Shown here in pieces: positions 35,954-49,125 of a stretch of DNA of 64,000 nt. Numbering within the stretch: the first letter of the stretch is position 1; every line of letters starts with the position of its first letter. Where the stretch lies: positions 372,001-436,000 of the forward strand of contig JAUKUA010000002.1 in the NCBI GenBank assembly GCA_030549175.1, in the 5' to 3' direction. The notes beneath the pieces are model-generated. The model searched no databases. It had not been told where the DNA came from and saw only the letters and a program-made list of their open reading frames with translations. Position numbers and translations under genes: made by a program. The stretch is from Lasiosphaeris hirsuta. Lineage: Eukaryota > Ascomycota > Sordariomycetes > Sordariales > Lasiosphaeriaceae.

Positions 35954-36653
35954 AGTAATAGATACTATACCGCTAAAGCTATATAGATAAGTACTAATAC
36001 CGGCCGTGGATCAACGTATGATAGGCCGGCTTTACTTAGCTTGTAGCTACGGATTTGTAAGACGTGAGAGATAGGCAGCTAGAAAGGAGATTTAGGACCG
36101 ACAGGTAGCTAGGAGGATCCTTTAGGTATTTTAATATCTTTATATATTATATATAGTCTTCTATAAGTAAGACGGGTATATTATGATATATCCTCGAGAG
36201 AAAGAAGCTTCTTAGTTTTCTTTAGACAAACTTAGAAAGATTATTAGCTAAACTTTGATGAAACTAAGAGATAATATAACCTTATGAACCCATTTGTTTC
36301 TTTTAACTTATAACTACGAAATATTATGTCTTATCTTCTGTTAGATTATTTTATTTCCTTAAACCTCCTTCTCCCTAGCTCTTTATCATTTTATATTACA
36401 ATAATTAACTCCCTTACCGTTCTGTTCTAAAGCTTTAAATCGGACCTTATACTTATTAGCCTTACGAAGATTAACTCTTTGAGTTTATTATATGAAAGCT
36501 CTAAACTAGACTAATAGTAATTGTCAGGATAGTTTGTTAAATAGTTAAGTTAAAAGTTAAGAAAAGGTTAAAGCTTTATAGTCTTATTCTTCATTTGATA
36601 TCTTACCTTATAATTATTATACCCTAGACTTTTATTGGCTAGCTTATATCATA
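35954..36653 (+). repeat. CR-A 5' LTR, second part
   Basis: Continues 15269 after removal of CR-B; ends cttatatcata. Contains agaaagattatt at about 36234, one change from the family 12-mer. Confidence 0.8.
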
Positions 36654-36672
36654 GATAATCTTTCTTTCTTTC
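36654..36672 (+). promoter_or_regulatory. CR-A primer-binding site
   Basis: gataatctttctttctttc starts at the first base after the LTR; gataatctttct is the exact reverse complement of the family LTR 12-mer agaaagattatc. Confidence 0.6.
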
Positions 36673-37057
36673 TATAAATAAATTTGTTATTTATTATACG
36701 TTATTTATAATAGCTAGTAACTTCTCGTTATACTTAGCCATTATCTAGGGTAAGGAAATTAAACCTTCTTCTGGTACTAACCTTATGATCTAGAAACCTC
36801 CTAAGATAGAAATTAAAACTATTAAAAGGTTTCCTATACTTCTATTAAGTACATAAACTATTACGAAACTACCTTAATAGTTTATAAACCTCTATAACTA
36901 AGTTACTAAAGCTTATAAGGAACTTTACTTCTTTATAATTAACACACGTAAGAATAAGAAGAGGCTTAATTCTCATACTTTAACATTTACTACTCTTATC
37001 AACGACTATTAATTTATAATATAATACGTTAAGACAAATTAATATATCCTTAAAAAC
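36673..37057 (+). pseudogene. CR-A leader and start of gag
   Basis: Aligns with about 26417-26800 of CR-C, with RIP stops; cut at 37057 by GY and resumed at 52980. Confidence 0.6.
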
Positions 37058-37291
37058 TGCTACGGTCAAAAGAACCGCTTGTGTAAGCATTACTTTGGTG
37101 GTCCTTCACATAAACACTGACATGACATATTATGTAGTGGTATAAATAATTTGTAAAGGATGGCCCGTTGGCAATCAGTCTAGAGGGCGCGCTACCATTA
37201 TATAGTAGCGTACCCCCTGTGCTCAATTGAGCGTAGGGACTGCGTACAATGGACTAACCTATCTAGGCTATCTACATTTTTCCACGTAACA
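37058..37291 (-). repeat. GY left LTR (3' LTR, 234 bp)
   Basis: Base-level match to 52741-52974, differing mostly by transitions. Confidence 0.9.
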
Positions 37292-37437
37292 TGTACCCGG
37301 GATAAAGAATAAAGAAAAGGGCGTCCTCGCCATCGTCCTTCACTCTCTTAAACTATAAGAAAAGTACCAATTATCCCCAGCCCTTTCGTATACTATTACT
37401 ATACTTAAATCACCCCATTCCCTACGCTTATGTTCCT

Positions 37438-39025
37438 TTAGTCCATAATATCGAAGAGCGTCTTCCGCTTAGTCGTCTTAGGAGGCGACTTCTTGGCGGT
37501 AGGCTTCTTATAACCGATACCTTTAGTAGAGGTCTCTTAAATAAGAGAAAAAGCTACCGACGTACTACGTGTACTAACCTTGGGAGTGTCAGTGCTGAAT
37601 AGGTCAGTAAGGGTACCGTACTTGTTCTACTTCTTAGGTAAAATGTCTATAGTTATGATTTTACTCTAGGTATCCTTAGTAAGGTACTTACGTAAGGTAC
37701 CGAAGGTTATAACAGGTATAAGAGTACTTAAATAAGTAGTTAAGGCGGCCATAGGTTACGTAGCTGATAGTTACTTAATAACCTTGTTAAACTTTGTTAG
37801 GTTCTTCTAAAGATCTTAAACCTAGTTATTAAGTACTTTAGTCTTTGGGCTAACTTTGTTTATACGGCCTATTAAAGTATTAATTTACTTCTTAGTAACG
37901 TACTTATCGAGGTTATCTATTGTCATTCTCTTCATAACTTAGAAAGCTTTATAGACCTTATCGTAGCTCAGGAGCTCCTTAATCTTATTCTTAAGGATAT
38001 TAATCTTATCCTTAAGATACTTTTAAAGATTATATATGTTAATAAGTATATTAGCTATGGAAGATACATAGACTACTTTAGCTTTCTTAAGTTTTATAGT
38101 CGTATTAACGAGTTAGTACTTAAGGTATTAGAACTATATATGTTAATATTAGTTCGTATTAGGAATAAGAACGTTTACTTAGTTAGCTTAGGTATAAACT
38201 TACGTAAGGTCGAGGTAATTAAGGTAGATAAGGACTAAAGATAAGGTAATAGTAAATAGTCATAAGAATAAATACCTTTAAAGGTAAGTAATCATTATTA
38301 ATATTCTACTTATCGTATGTTATCTTAGCCTTATTTAACAACTCCTTTAATTAACATATACATAGGTTATTAACTAAACCCTAGTTCTTAGTAACTAACT
38401 TTGATTCTTTAGTAAAGATATCTTTAATCTCTTTATTTATTATAAAGAAAAGCTTCGGATTATTAATTATAAAGGTAGTATACTTATAAGCTTTCTATCT
38501 ACTTACTGACTTATTATAATACTTAAACTCGAAGTAAGCTTTATAGTCTAGTAAGACCTTAGGCTCCTTACCGCCGGTAATAAGTTACTTAGTTCTTTAC
38601 TTAGCCTGTTTCTAAAGTACCTTTACGCCTTGGCGGTAGTACTTCTTAGGGGTATAATATTTAATAAGTAAGTTAGTAAAAAAGCTAGGTAAGTCGTTTA
38701 AGAGATTTGAGGTTATCTCTTTATCTTCGTTATTAGACTTACCTTCTATAGTAAGATTAAAGTTATCGTCCTTTATATATTTACTTTTATTATTATTATA
38801 GTTAGAATTATAGTTAGGTAGATCGTTAAGCTTAAGCTCGTCATAATCGTCTTTATAATGTTTAGTAATAGCGGTGACACTCTCTTAGGCTTATTTAACA
38901 CGTCTTAAGGTTTCTTCAGTTAGAATTTAGAGATATATAAGATCCGGACTCTTAGTTATTAGGCTATCCTTAGGTACATTTAAATTATTTGGCTTAGCTT
39001 AAGTTACCTCGAATTAACATTTCAT
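37438..39025 (-). pseudogene. Extra reading frame of GY downstream of integrase, unknown function
   Basis: Minus-strand frame from an ATG at 39023-39025 to a TAA at 37438-37440, with RIP-type stops and at least one frameshift (the length is not a multiple of three). The N-terminal half is Asn/Lys/Asp-rich and includes DELKLNDLPNYNSNYNNNK and FEFKYYNKSV. The C-terminal part is helical and probably coiled-coil (TKKQINTLIGRINKVSPKTK with one stop read as Q). It ends in a Lys/Thr-rich tail (PTAKKSPPKTTKRKTLFDIM). I do not recognise it. It could be a misplaced Gag-like protein, a captured host gene, or a separate inserted gene. Its place between integrase and 3' LTR is unusual. Confidence 0.45.
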
Positions 39026-39704
39026 TTTATAAATATACTCTTATAAATAATTAAATTTAACTATCTTAAAGTATAAATAAACGTAATAATAAGATATAAA
39101 GAAAGTATAAAGATATAACTTAATAATAGTAATAAAGGTAGTAATAGTTATAAGAAAGAAAAACGTAAAAATTTTACAAGAGAGATTTTTTAGTTAGTAA
39201 CCTAGCCTAATAGGCTAGGACCTTATAATAAAGAAAATTAACAAAGGAAAAATGATATCATAATAAGGCTTTTATCTAATCATCTAGTCTTTTTTAGCTC
39301 GTAGTAAGAAGGCACTTATGTAACTAAGTAAGGTTAATAAAAGAAAATAAAAGAAAGAAAAGATCTAGTGTTATGGTTAAAATATTTTCTCACCTTGTTA
39401 AGAAAGTTATTTATCTTCGAAAACACCTCTTATCTAGCGGTTTGGTACTATGGAAGCTTAACTATTATTTCTGTAGTAGAGATAATATTAACCTTAACGT
39501 ACTCGATAGTCTTAATATCCTTCTTCTTATGCTTCTTATCCCAGTCGATAAGATTTCTTATTTCGTAACTTATGATAATATCTCTTATATTTAATAATAA
39601 GTTTACTCTTAGCTCTTATATATCATCCTTAACTTTATAATTCTTTTAACAGATAAGATATTTAACATTTAGGTTCTTCTTCTTTTAGCTTACTTTACTA
39701 CTGA
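39026..39704 (-). other. GY sequence between integrase end and extra frame
   Basis: Weak minus-strand coding character (for example RNLIDWDKKHKKKDIKTIEY and FSKINNFLNKVRKYFNHN at about 39370-39560) but no recognised domain. It may be the end of pol or a small separate frame. Confidence 0.35.
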
Positions 39705-41031
39705 TGTCACACTGGTAGGCTCACCTAGGTTAACAGAGTTACTAACCTCCTTGACCGAGCTATACACTAGCGGTACGAACCACACATAAGAAGCACATAC
39801 CCATTGACCCACGAGTATCTATCATAGATCACGTGGATAAGGGAACTATCACAGAGGATGGCTATAACGTAGCTCAACCTCGGGACACGATCCCACGCGT
39901 GGCTTATAGCCTATTTAGCCGACACGTAGGTCCATAGATTCTCCTAAGTACCTACGGGTTGTGATAGAATGCCTAGAACCACTCATAAGCCAGAGTAGCT
40001 GTATAACGAATCTTACCTGTGCTAGGTAACGTCATCAGACTTTAGATTTGTTATGGACAAGCCATTTAACCTTAGTATCGTAGTCAGGGCCTATACAGTC
40101 AGCCCAGACTTTATAGCTGGTCTTTCGAATCATAGACCTCCCTGCTATCGCTGGCATTCCTTTAGAAGACCTAGAACCCAATATTCTCCGGAGTCTAGCT
40201 TCAGTGGTGACAGGTAGCCGTGACCCCTGTATGTAAGTTACGAAGGGAACCGTTACTGTAATAGCCGACATGGGATCGACTTAATAGCGCTATGGCCAAC
40301 GTAAGTACTAAGGTCGTGAAGGAACACCTGTAACAATGAACACTATACTACTAGAACTGTATAGATAAGTACTAATACCGGCTATGGACTGACGTATGAT
40401 AGGCCGGCTTCACTTAGCTTGTAACCGCTGATTTGTAAGGTACGAGAGACGGGCGGCTAGAAAGGAGATTCGGGACCGATAGGCGGCTAGGAAGATCCTT
40501 TAGATATTTTGGTATCCTTATATTTTATACATAGCCTTCCATAAGTAGGACAGGTACGCTACGACGGATCTTCGAGAGGAAGAAGCTTCCTAGTTCTCTT
40601 TGGACAAACCTAGAAAGATTATCAGCTGAACTTTAGTGAAGCTAAGGGGTAATATAACCTTATGAACCCTTCTGTTTCTCCTGACTTGTAACTACGAAGT
40701 ATTATGTCTTATCTTCTGTTAGATCATTCTATCTCCCTAAACCTCCTTCTCTCTAGCTCTCTATCACTTTATATTACGATAGTTAACTTCCTTACCGTTC
40801 TGTTCTAAACCTCTAAATTAGACCTTGTGCTTATTAACCTTATGAAGATCAAGTCCCTGAGTTTGTCGTGTGAAAGTTCTGAACTAGACTAATAGTAATT
40901 GTCGGGGTGGTTCGCTAAACGGTTAAGTCAAGAGTTAGAAAAAGGTTAAAGCTCTATAGTCTGACTCTTCAATTGATATCTCACCTTGTGGTTGTCACAC
41001 CCCAGACCTTCATAGGCTGGCCTATGTTATA
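39705..41031 (+). repeat. Solo LTR S2 of the CR family inside GY
   Basis: 1327 bp, starts tgtcacactgg, ends ctatgttata, with perfect TSD actga (39700-39704 and 41032-41036). Contains agaaagattatc at 40612-40623. Confidence 0.9.
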
Positions 41032-41036
41032 ACTGA

Positions 41037-41711
41037 CGATATAGTTAAGCTTCTATTCTTCTTATTTATTAACCTTAATAGCTAATAATACTTATTACTT
41101 TCGGCTAAAAGGATTCTTACTTTGTTAAGGACGGTATAGTTACGTAACTAAGACGATTAAGTATATTCCCTATGATATTAAGAAGTTAAGCTTATAAGTT
41201 AGATTACTTATCTTTACCTTGTTAATAATCTTAAACGGGCTTACTTTTTAAGGTGACTATTTTCTTTTTAGCTTACCGGATAGATAGTAACCCTTATGGA
41301 AGCATAAGTAAATAATATCTCCGATCTTAAAGGTCTCGGGTATATACTTATCATTATAGCAGAGTCTTATTATTACGTTAGTAATTTTAAGAAGTTAAAT
41401 TACTTCCTTTTAGTAATATCTCCTAAGAACCTCTGTTACCTTAGTACCTACTCTTATACCTTCTTTTATAGTCAAAATATCTACTAAGGACCTTAGCTAA
41501 AATCTAAGGACTAGTTCGTTAAGTAATTTATTAATCGTAACAGCTAGTATGTTATTAATATTAAACTAGAGCAATAGTAACATATTAACCTACGGAATCT
41601 CTCCGTCTGTTATAAAGGTATAGAAATGAATAGTAATCTTAACTGTCTAGTTCGTTCTTTCTAACTAGTTATTAGTTTATAGGTAGTAAGTAGTAGAAAA
41701 GAGTAGTTTAA
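41037..41711 (-). pseudogene. GY integrase C-terminal part
   Basis: Minus strand: RTN*TVKITIHFYTFI, ILAVTINKLLNELVLRF, RYNDKYIPETFKIGDIIYL and KGYYLSGKLKRK, which is the typical end of a fungal gypsy integrase. It continues the integrase at 50447 across the CR-D insertion (TSD tttaa). RIP stops present. Confidence 0.75.
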
Positions 41712-43038
41712 TATGACACAGGCCAGCCCCCGAAGGTCTGGGGTGTGACAACCACAAGGTGAGATATCAAACGAAGAATCAGACTACAGAGCTTTAACCT
41801 TTTCCTAACTCTCGACTCAACCGTTCAACGAACCACCCCGACAATTACTGTTAGTCTAGTTCAGAGCTTTCACACGACAAACTTAGAAAGTTAATCTTCA
41901 TAAGGCTAATAAGCACAAGGTCCGATTTAGAGCTTTAGAACAGAACGGTAAGGGAGTTAACTATCGTAATACAAAGTGGTAGAGAGCTAGGGAGAAGGAG
42001 GTTCAGGGAGATGGAATGATCTACCAGAAGATAAGACACAATACTTCGTAGTTATAAGTCAGGAAAAATAGAAAGGTTTACAAGGTTATATTACCCCTTA
42101 GCTTCACTAAAGTTCAGCTGATAATCTTTCTAGGTTTGTCTAAAGAGAACTAGGGAGCTTCTTTCTCTCGAGGATCCATCGTAGCGTACCTATCTTACTT
42201 ATGGAAGGCTATGTATAAGATACAAAGATACTAAAATACTTAAAGGATCCTCCTAGCCGCCTATTAGTCCCGAATCTCCTTTTTAGCCACCTGTCTCTCG
42301 TACCTTACAAATCCGTGGCTATATACCAAGTAAAGGCGGCCTATCATACGTTAGTCCATAGCCGATATTAATACTTATCTATACAACTCTAACGGCATGG
42401 TATCTATCATTATAGGTGTTTCTTCATGTCCTTAGTACTTACATTAGCCACAAGTCGCTAAGTCTTAAGGCTAGCATTTGTCACAGTAACAGTTTCCTTC
42501 GTGACTTACACGTAGAAGTCACGATTACTTGTCACCACTGAAGCTAGACTCCGAAGAACGTCGGAGTCTAGGTCTTCTAAAGGAATACCAGCGATAGCGG
42601 AAAGGCATATGATTCGAAAGACTAACTATAAAATCCTAGCTGACTGTATAGGCCCTAATCACAATACTAAGGTTAAATAACTTATTTATGATAAATCTAA
42701 AGTCTAATAACGTTACCTAGCATAGGTAAGATCTGTTATATAGCTACTTTAGCTTATAAGTGGTTTTAGATATTCCGTTATAACCTATAGATACTTCGGG
42801 AAATCTACTAACTTATATGTCGGCTAAATAGGCCATAAGCTATATATAAGATCGTGTCCCGAGGTTGAACTATACTGTAGCTATCTCTCTGTGATAGTTC
42901 TCTTATCTACGTAATCTATGTTAGATATTCGTAAGTCAATAAATATATATTTCTTATGTGTAATTCGTACTGTTAATATAGGCCTCGGTCAAGGAGGTCA
43001 GTAACCCTATTAACCTAGATAAGCCTACCAATGTAATA
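41712..43038 (-). repeat. CR-D 3' LTR (1327 bp)
   Basis: tatgacacagg..atgtaata on the plus strand; followed by the RIP-altered polypurine complement ttatctctcctc. Confidence 0.88.
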
Positions 43039-43059
43039 TTATCTCTCCTCTTAAGAAAA

Positions 43060-46000
43060 CTTACTTCAAGTCCTAGGATTAATAATCCTAAGGTCCTTTA
43101 GCTTATGTAGGTACTTAATGTAGAAGTTCCAAAGTTCCTAAGTGTCAAAGAAGTACTTATATAGTTCCTAAGTCTAATCTCTTTCTTTAGGATATCTATC
43201 CTATTTAACGAGATACTTTACTATCCTTTTCTTCATATGAAAGTTCATAATTTCCTCTACCACGAATTCCTTAGGATAAATGTCTCCTACTTACTCTAAG
43301 ACTTAAATAAGGTTAGGGATCGGCTAAGAGCTGGTTTAGAAAGGTTTAATAAGAAAGATATAAAAGGTAAGATAAATCTTTTAACACTTTGGGAGTTTAA
43401 GTTTTATAGCCGTGGGAGATATTACCTTAGAGATTTTAAATAGGCTAAGTAGCTTTCTATCTAATTTCTTAGAAAGTCTCTTAGTCTTAATATTCCGTGT
43501 GTTAAGTATTACCAGTTACTTTTCTTTAAAGGAAGGTACTTCCATTCACTTCTAATCTATATACTTTTTTATCCGTTCCTAAGATTTTTTGAGGGTTTTA
43601 TAGAGGTTCTCGTAGACCGTTATTATTTAATATGTTATGATTTCGTTATATAGATTACGTGTAGATTCGTTAGATAAGTTGTTAGTAACTAGATAATATC
43701 TATAGTTAGTGTAGAAGGGAGAGTTACTAATAGAAGTCGATCTAACGTTATTTTACGTAAATTTAGTTATAAGTAATAAGATATCTTAGTTATTTATCTT
43801 ATAGTTAACGAAGACTTTAAGATAGGCCTTGATATATTAATTAAGATGTTCGGTCTAGTTATTTATTTCGGGGTAGAATAAGGTTAATATCTTTGGCTTA
43901 ACTTCGATATATTTAAGAAAGTCGTACTAAAGTCTTACGTTAAATTATAAATCCCGATCGGAAATAATATTAGTAGATATACCGTAGTATTTCTAACATT
44001 TGTAGGTAAAAATTGAGATTAAGTCTTTTATCTTCTTAGTATCGTCCTTTAGGGAAATAAAGTATATCATTTTAGTAAAGATATCGATAATAACCTATAT
44101 GAAGCTATATCTATTAAAGAGAAGAAGGTTCGTTATAAAGTCTATTAATATAAGCCTCTAGAAAGAATATTCTAACTCGATTAGATAAAATAGTTTAAAA
44201 GGAAGATAATGTCTTAACTTATTACTTTGACATTTATAACAGAAGTGTATAAACTTAACGATATCTTTCTTAAGGTTTTATTAGAATATATACTATCTAA
44301 TAAGTTTAACAGTCTTATTTATACCTATATAGCTTACTACTTTAGTATCGTATTCAAAACAGATGATCTAGATCTTAAGTTCCTTGTTATTAAGGATCTA
44401 AATACGATTCTTTATAAATAAGACTTTATCTTCGTTAGTTATGTCCTTTCTAAAAGAAACTAAAGCCTTTTAATACGTTTCGTCTGTAAAAATAGTAACT
44501 TTGATTTACTCGAAGAATTCTTCGTTCTACTTTAGTATTAGAATATTATAGAGGTGTACTTTTAAGAGTATAAACATAGGAACTTTAAAGTATAAAAAAT
44601 ACTTTTTATTTAAAATAGAGGTTATCGGTTAGTTTTTATCCCTCCCTTCTAAAAGATACTTTTCGTACTATAAGAAAGTATCTACCTTAGTATTTTATAT
44701 ACCGGAATAGAAATTAATAACGAAGTCGAAGGTAGTGAGCTACTAAGCCTATCGGGCTTAGTAGTAGTTAAGGACCTTAGTAGTTTAGAAGTATTTTAGA
44801 TTATGGTAGTCTAAGAAGACTTCGATATGGTATTTAGCTTCTTCGAGGTAATATCTCTAACGTTAAAAATAATTAATTATTACTAAAAGTTCTTTATCGT
44901 AGATCTCATAGTTAATTTCTATAAGGATTAACTTTCTTAAGTAAAAAGTTACAGAATATATCCTACTATCATCTTACCTTTGTGACATTATCTCTCTTAA
45001 CATATAGTCTAAAGTGTTAGGTTCGATAATAGGTAGTCTATTAAGGTTAAAATAGATTAGAACAGAAGCTTTAGTAAAGGCTTTTTTTAACACTTTAAAT
45101 ATAACGTTTATCTAATTATTCTATATCTAGGCTTTCTAAGTAAGGCTTATAAAATCAGTAAGTAGCTTAGTAATATGTAAGTAACTTCTGATATAGTACC
45201 TATAGAAGTTCGTAAATCTATTAAATTGTTAGACTCCTTTTACTAATTTTAGCTGTTCCTATGAAAGGATACATTTTATCTTATCCTTTGATATTATAAT
45301 ACCCTTAGTATTGATAATATAACTTAGATATTTTAGTTCCTTAACATTCTATATATATTTAGATAGGTTAATAGTAAGGTTATGTTTCTAAAGTTACTTA
45401 AGGACTTTAACGACAATTTTATCATACTCTTCTTTAAAGGTTATATAGATAAAGAGGTCGTTAATATAGGATAAGAGGTTTTAATCGATAAAATCTTAAA
45501 AGATATGATTTATTATATCTTAGAAAGTAGTAAAAGTATTAGTAAGGCCGAAGGATATTACATTAAACTTAAAAAGATTATAATAAGTTTAAAATATTAT
45601 CTTTTATTTATAACCCTTTTTTATTCGAATTAAGTTAAAACCCGATTTTAGATCTATCTTTATAAAGATAATAGATTTAGTAAGAGTATCTTAAAGTTCG
45701 GTAATTAAGAGTAGCAGGTAATAGTTCTTAACAGTTCGTTCGTTAATTCTTTAGTAGTTAACTATAGGACGGAGGTTTTCTAGGTCCCTAGTAGCTACCT
45801 TTTCTATAAATACTTTCTTGTCTATAAAGAAGATAGGTGAAGAATAAGGTGACTTTAACTCTTATATTTTATCTTCTTTAAATATCTAATCTAGCTATTT
45901 ATGAAGGATTTTCTTTTTTAAGGGTGACATAGGATAAAGAGGTTCCCATAGAAGTTTTTCGTCTTTAATGATATCAATTACATAGTCTTATAGCTAATGA

Positions 46001-49000
46001 TCTAATAGCTATTAGGCCGCTTTAGGAAATACTAAAGGTATAAAGATCTTAAATCTTTTAAGGATATTTAGGACATAGGATATTATAACATTCGTGATTA
46101 AGCTTTTATTTTCTAAGATTATGAAGGAGGTATAGTTCTAGCGGTAATAGTCTAAACTAAAAGTTATTTTTAACATATTAAAATCTTATAGGTACTCCGG
46201 CTGATACTGTTATAGTTACTAATATAGAAGAAGGATGTTACATTTTACGTTGAGAGGAGAGATTTCGAATATTATATAAGAAAAGTATTTTACTTAGTAT
46301 CGTAAAACGATTTCCTTAGTATATTCCTTACCTAATTCAAGGTTGATAGTTCTATTAAAGGCTTCTAAGGGTTTCGGAATCGTTTTATAGATATAAGAGA
46401 TATTTCATTTTTTGACAAGGTCTTTATTTATAACTAGGCTAGAGGTACTAAGGTCTAGGAGTACTCGGATAGGAATTTTATTAGCTCCATAGTAGACAAT
46501 GGTCATAAGAATAATCTTATGGGTACTATGATATAGTTTATAATTTCGCTTAATCTTCTTATAAGAAGGTTCCTCCGTATTATCGTAGATATATCTTTTG
46601 GTAGAGATTACGGCGTATCGAGGTATAGGTTTTGATACTATAGGGTTTGGGGCGCCGGTTAAAAATCTGATATATCCTTACTATCGGACAATTTAACAAT
46701 ACGAGGAAAAAGCTTAGGATAGTCTTTTTCTGTCATTATAGAGACCTTAGCCTTTTTTGATAGTTAAGGAGAGATATCCTCGTTCTTATTCTTTCTGTAC
46801 TTAGTCTTGGCTCCGGAGATTCTTCTAGGTAGCTTAGGAATGTCTTTACTATCTTCGGTTTTCCTATTATAATATTTAAGTATGTTATGGCCTTAACGTC
46901 TATAGTAATAGTATCCTTTGTTTACCTTATGTTTGTTAATTTTAGCTTGGTCTATCCCGGTAACAGCTTCTTTGTAGGTTTACTAATACTTTATTCGGAT
47001 AAATACTAGTAAGTTATCTTCCTTGTCTTATTACTTTTATTTCGGGCCTTTCTTAAGTCTTTCTTTTATAGATGTTAGACTAGGATAGGAGCTAAAGATA
47101 TTAGTTTCCTCCTAGTAACTATCTTTCTTCGAACGTTTTTTATTATTTGAAGTAGACTTTTCTTTTCCTTACTTAGCCTTATAATTAATTTTGCGATTTT
47201 TCATTTTGTCTTCATAAATTAAACTAGTAGTAACGATAACTTCGAGAAAGTTAGTGTCGTCGGAAGGGAGATATCCTATGTATAAATAGATTAAATCTAT
47301 TATAACGTTAGAAATGGTGTTAGTAACTAGCGACTATAAGGCCTACCTACTAAGATCGATAGTATGATTTAGTTCTTAGAACTTAGTTATATATTCATTT
47401 ATGTCTTTATCATAAGTTAAGGCCTTTATAACCTCGTAGTCCTTAGCTCTTCGTACTAGGTCACGGAATCGTTTGACTATAGTAGTAATATAGTTATTTC
47501 ATTAATTTATTAGGCTAAGCTTTTCGATCTAGGTTCTTCTTTTCTAATACTATTCAAGGGTAGTATCTTTAGTAAAGGTACTAACAAAACTAATTTTGGC
47601 CTTATCATCGAGGAAGCTTTGTTTATAAACATTAAAATATTCCTTAACAAAACGTTACTATGTCTTAAATTCGCCTTTATCTCTCTTATTATATTTTTTA
47701 GGTTTTGCTATGATTACAGTAATATCTTGACTATGGGATTTCTAAATCACGTTAATATTATTATAAATCAGGTCTTAATTAGTATAGATAAGGTCGAGAA
47801 GGACTACTATAGGGTCACGTAGGAGTAAAGGACTTTAGGAGCCTGGACCCTAAGGTCCTAGGAGCTTTAGAAACTTAGGTAGGTTTTTTAGCGGTTTAGG
47901 AGGACTAGAAGATAAACTCGTACGATAGAGATTATCGTCTAAGTCGTTATTATTGTTATTATTATTTGGCGGAGGTAATATTCTTATCTTAATATAATAG
48001 GGAGGTAAGTTTCCTTCTATGTTTTTACTTCTCATTTTAGTATCAGAATTTTATATGTTATTAACCTGTCTTCGAGCCCGTGCTAAGATTTCTTAGATAG
48101 TCCTTCTTTAGAGGTTACGGTTTAAGAAAGAATCTTTGTCTTAGTCGAAGTATCGTATAGATATAGATTTCTTAGACGGTTATGATAGCTATCGTGAGGG
48201 TTTGATAGATAGGGTTTTTTATAAACGTGTTATAACTCTCTAGATAATTTGTTCCTTATTATGAGGCCTTACTTATGTTAATCTTAATGTAAGTACTTCT
48301 TTAACGAGGTTGTTAGAGTAGGCCTTAACTTAGTCGAATAATTCTTAGTCCTTTAGGGTCTATAATACTTCCGGTTATTAAAGTACTATAAGGGAATTTA
48401 GCTAGCTTTAGGCTATAGTAGACTAGTGACTAAATTCTACGTTATGATAGTCTTAGTAAGCTTATTTCTTTTCTTAGATACGAAGGAGTTTCTTAACTTA
48501 GATAAGCTTAACGTTTTATTTCTTAATCCGTACTTTCTAATCTTACATTTATTATACCTGTCGTAACTTTTACTTAGTAATTTCTTTATAAAGAGCTTCT
48601 ATATATATAATAACAAGGTTAAGAGATTTCTTACGTTAGGCTATCTAGGTAGTAAACTAGGTTAATTTTTAGTTAATCTCGATACCAAAGATAGTATAAG
48701 AGGCTTTAAGTTCTTACCGGGTACTTTTAAGGATATATTAATTTGTTTTAACATGTTATATTATTGATTAATAGTTAGTAACTAAGGTAGTAAACGTAAA
48801 AGTAAGTAAGTCAAACCTTTCTTTATCTTTATATATGTTATTTATAAAGAAGTAAAGTTTCTTATAGGCTTCGGTAACTTAGTTATAGAGTTAGATAAAT
48901 TATTAAGGTAGTTTAATAAGGGTTTCGGAGCTCGAAGGGAGTATAGGAAATCGCTTGATAGTTTAGATTTTTATCTTAGGAGGTTCCTAAATCATAAGGT

Positions 49001-49080
49001 TAGTTCCGAAGTTGGGTTCGGTTTCCCGGCCCCGGAGCGTAGTTAAATATGATATAAGATTACTAGTTATTATAAAGGAA
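43060..49080 (-). pseudogene. CR-D gag-pol polyprotein, RIP-inactivated
   Basis: Same order as CR-C, read from right to left: gag (with the Asn-coding tract at about 47946-47968 and the zinc-knuckle region near 46880), RT (YINDLF box at about 45455-45480), RNase H, integrase and chromodomain (about 43080-43270). No foreign insertion splits it. Stops are at former CAG, CAA and TGG codons. Confidence 0.8.
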
Positions 49081-49110
49081 CTGACAGATAAAAAAGAAGA
49101 TGTTTCTTAG

Positions 49111-49125
49111 GAAAGAAAGATTATC
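49111..49125 (-). promoter_or_regulatory. CR-D primer-binding site
   Basis: Minus strand gataatctttctttc directly after the LTR. Its first 12 bases are the exact complement of the segment lying at 49534-49545 in the same LTR (plus strand gataatctttct). Confidence 0.6.

Noticed and set aside
47850..48035. Small minus-strand frame with an Asn run
   Set aside because: It is part of the CR-D gag (same tract as CR-C at about 27550), not a separate gene.
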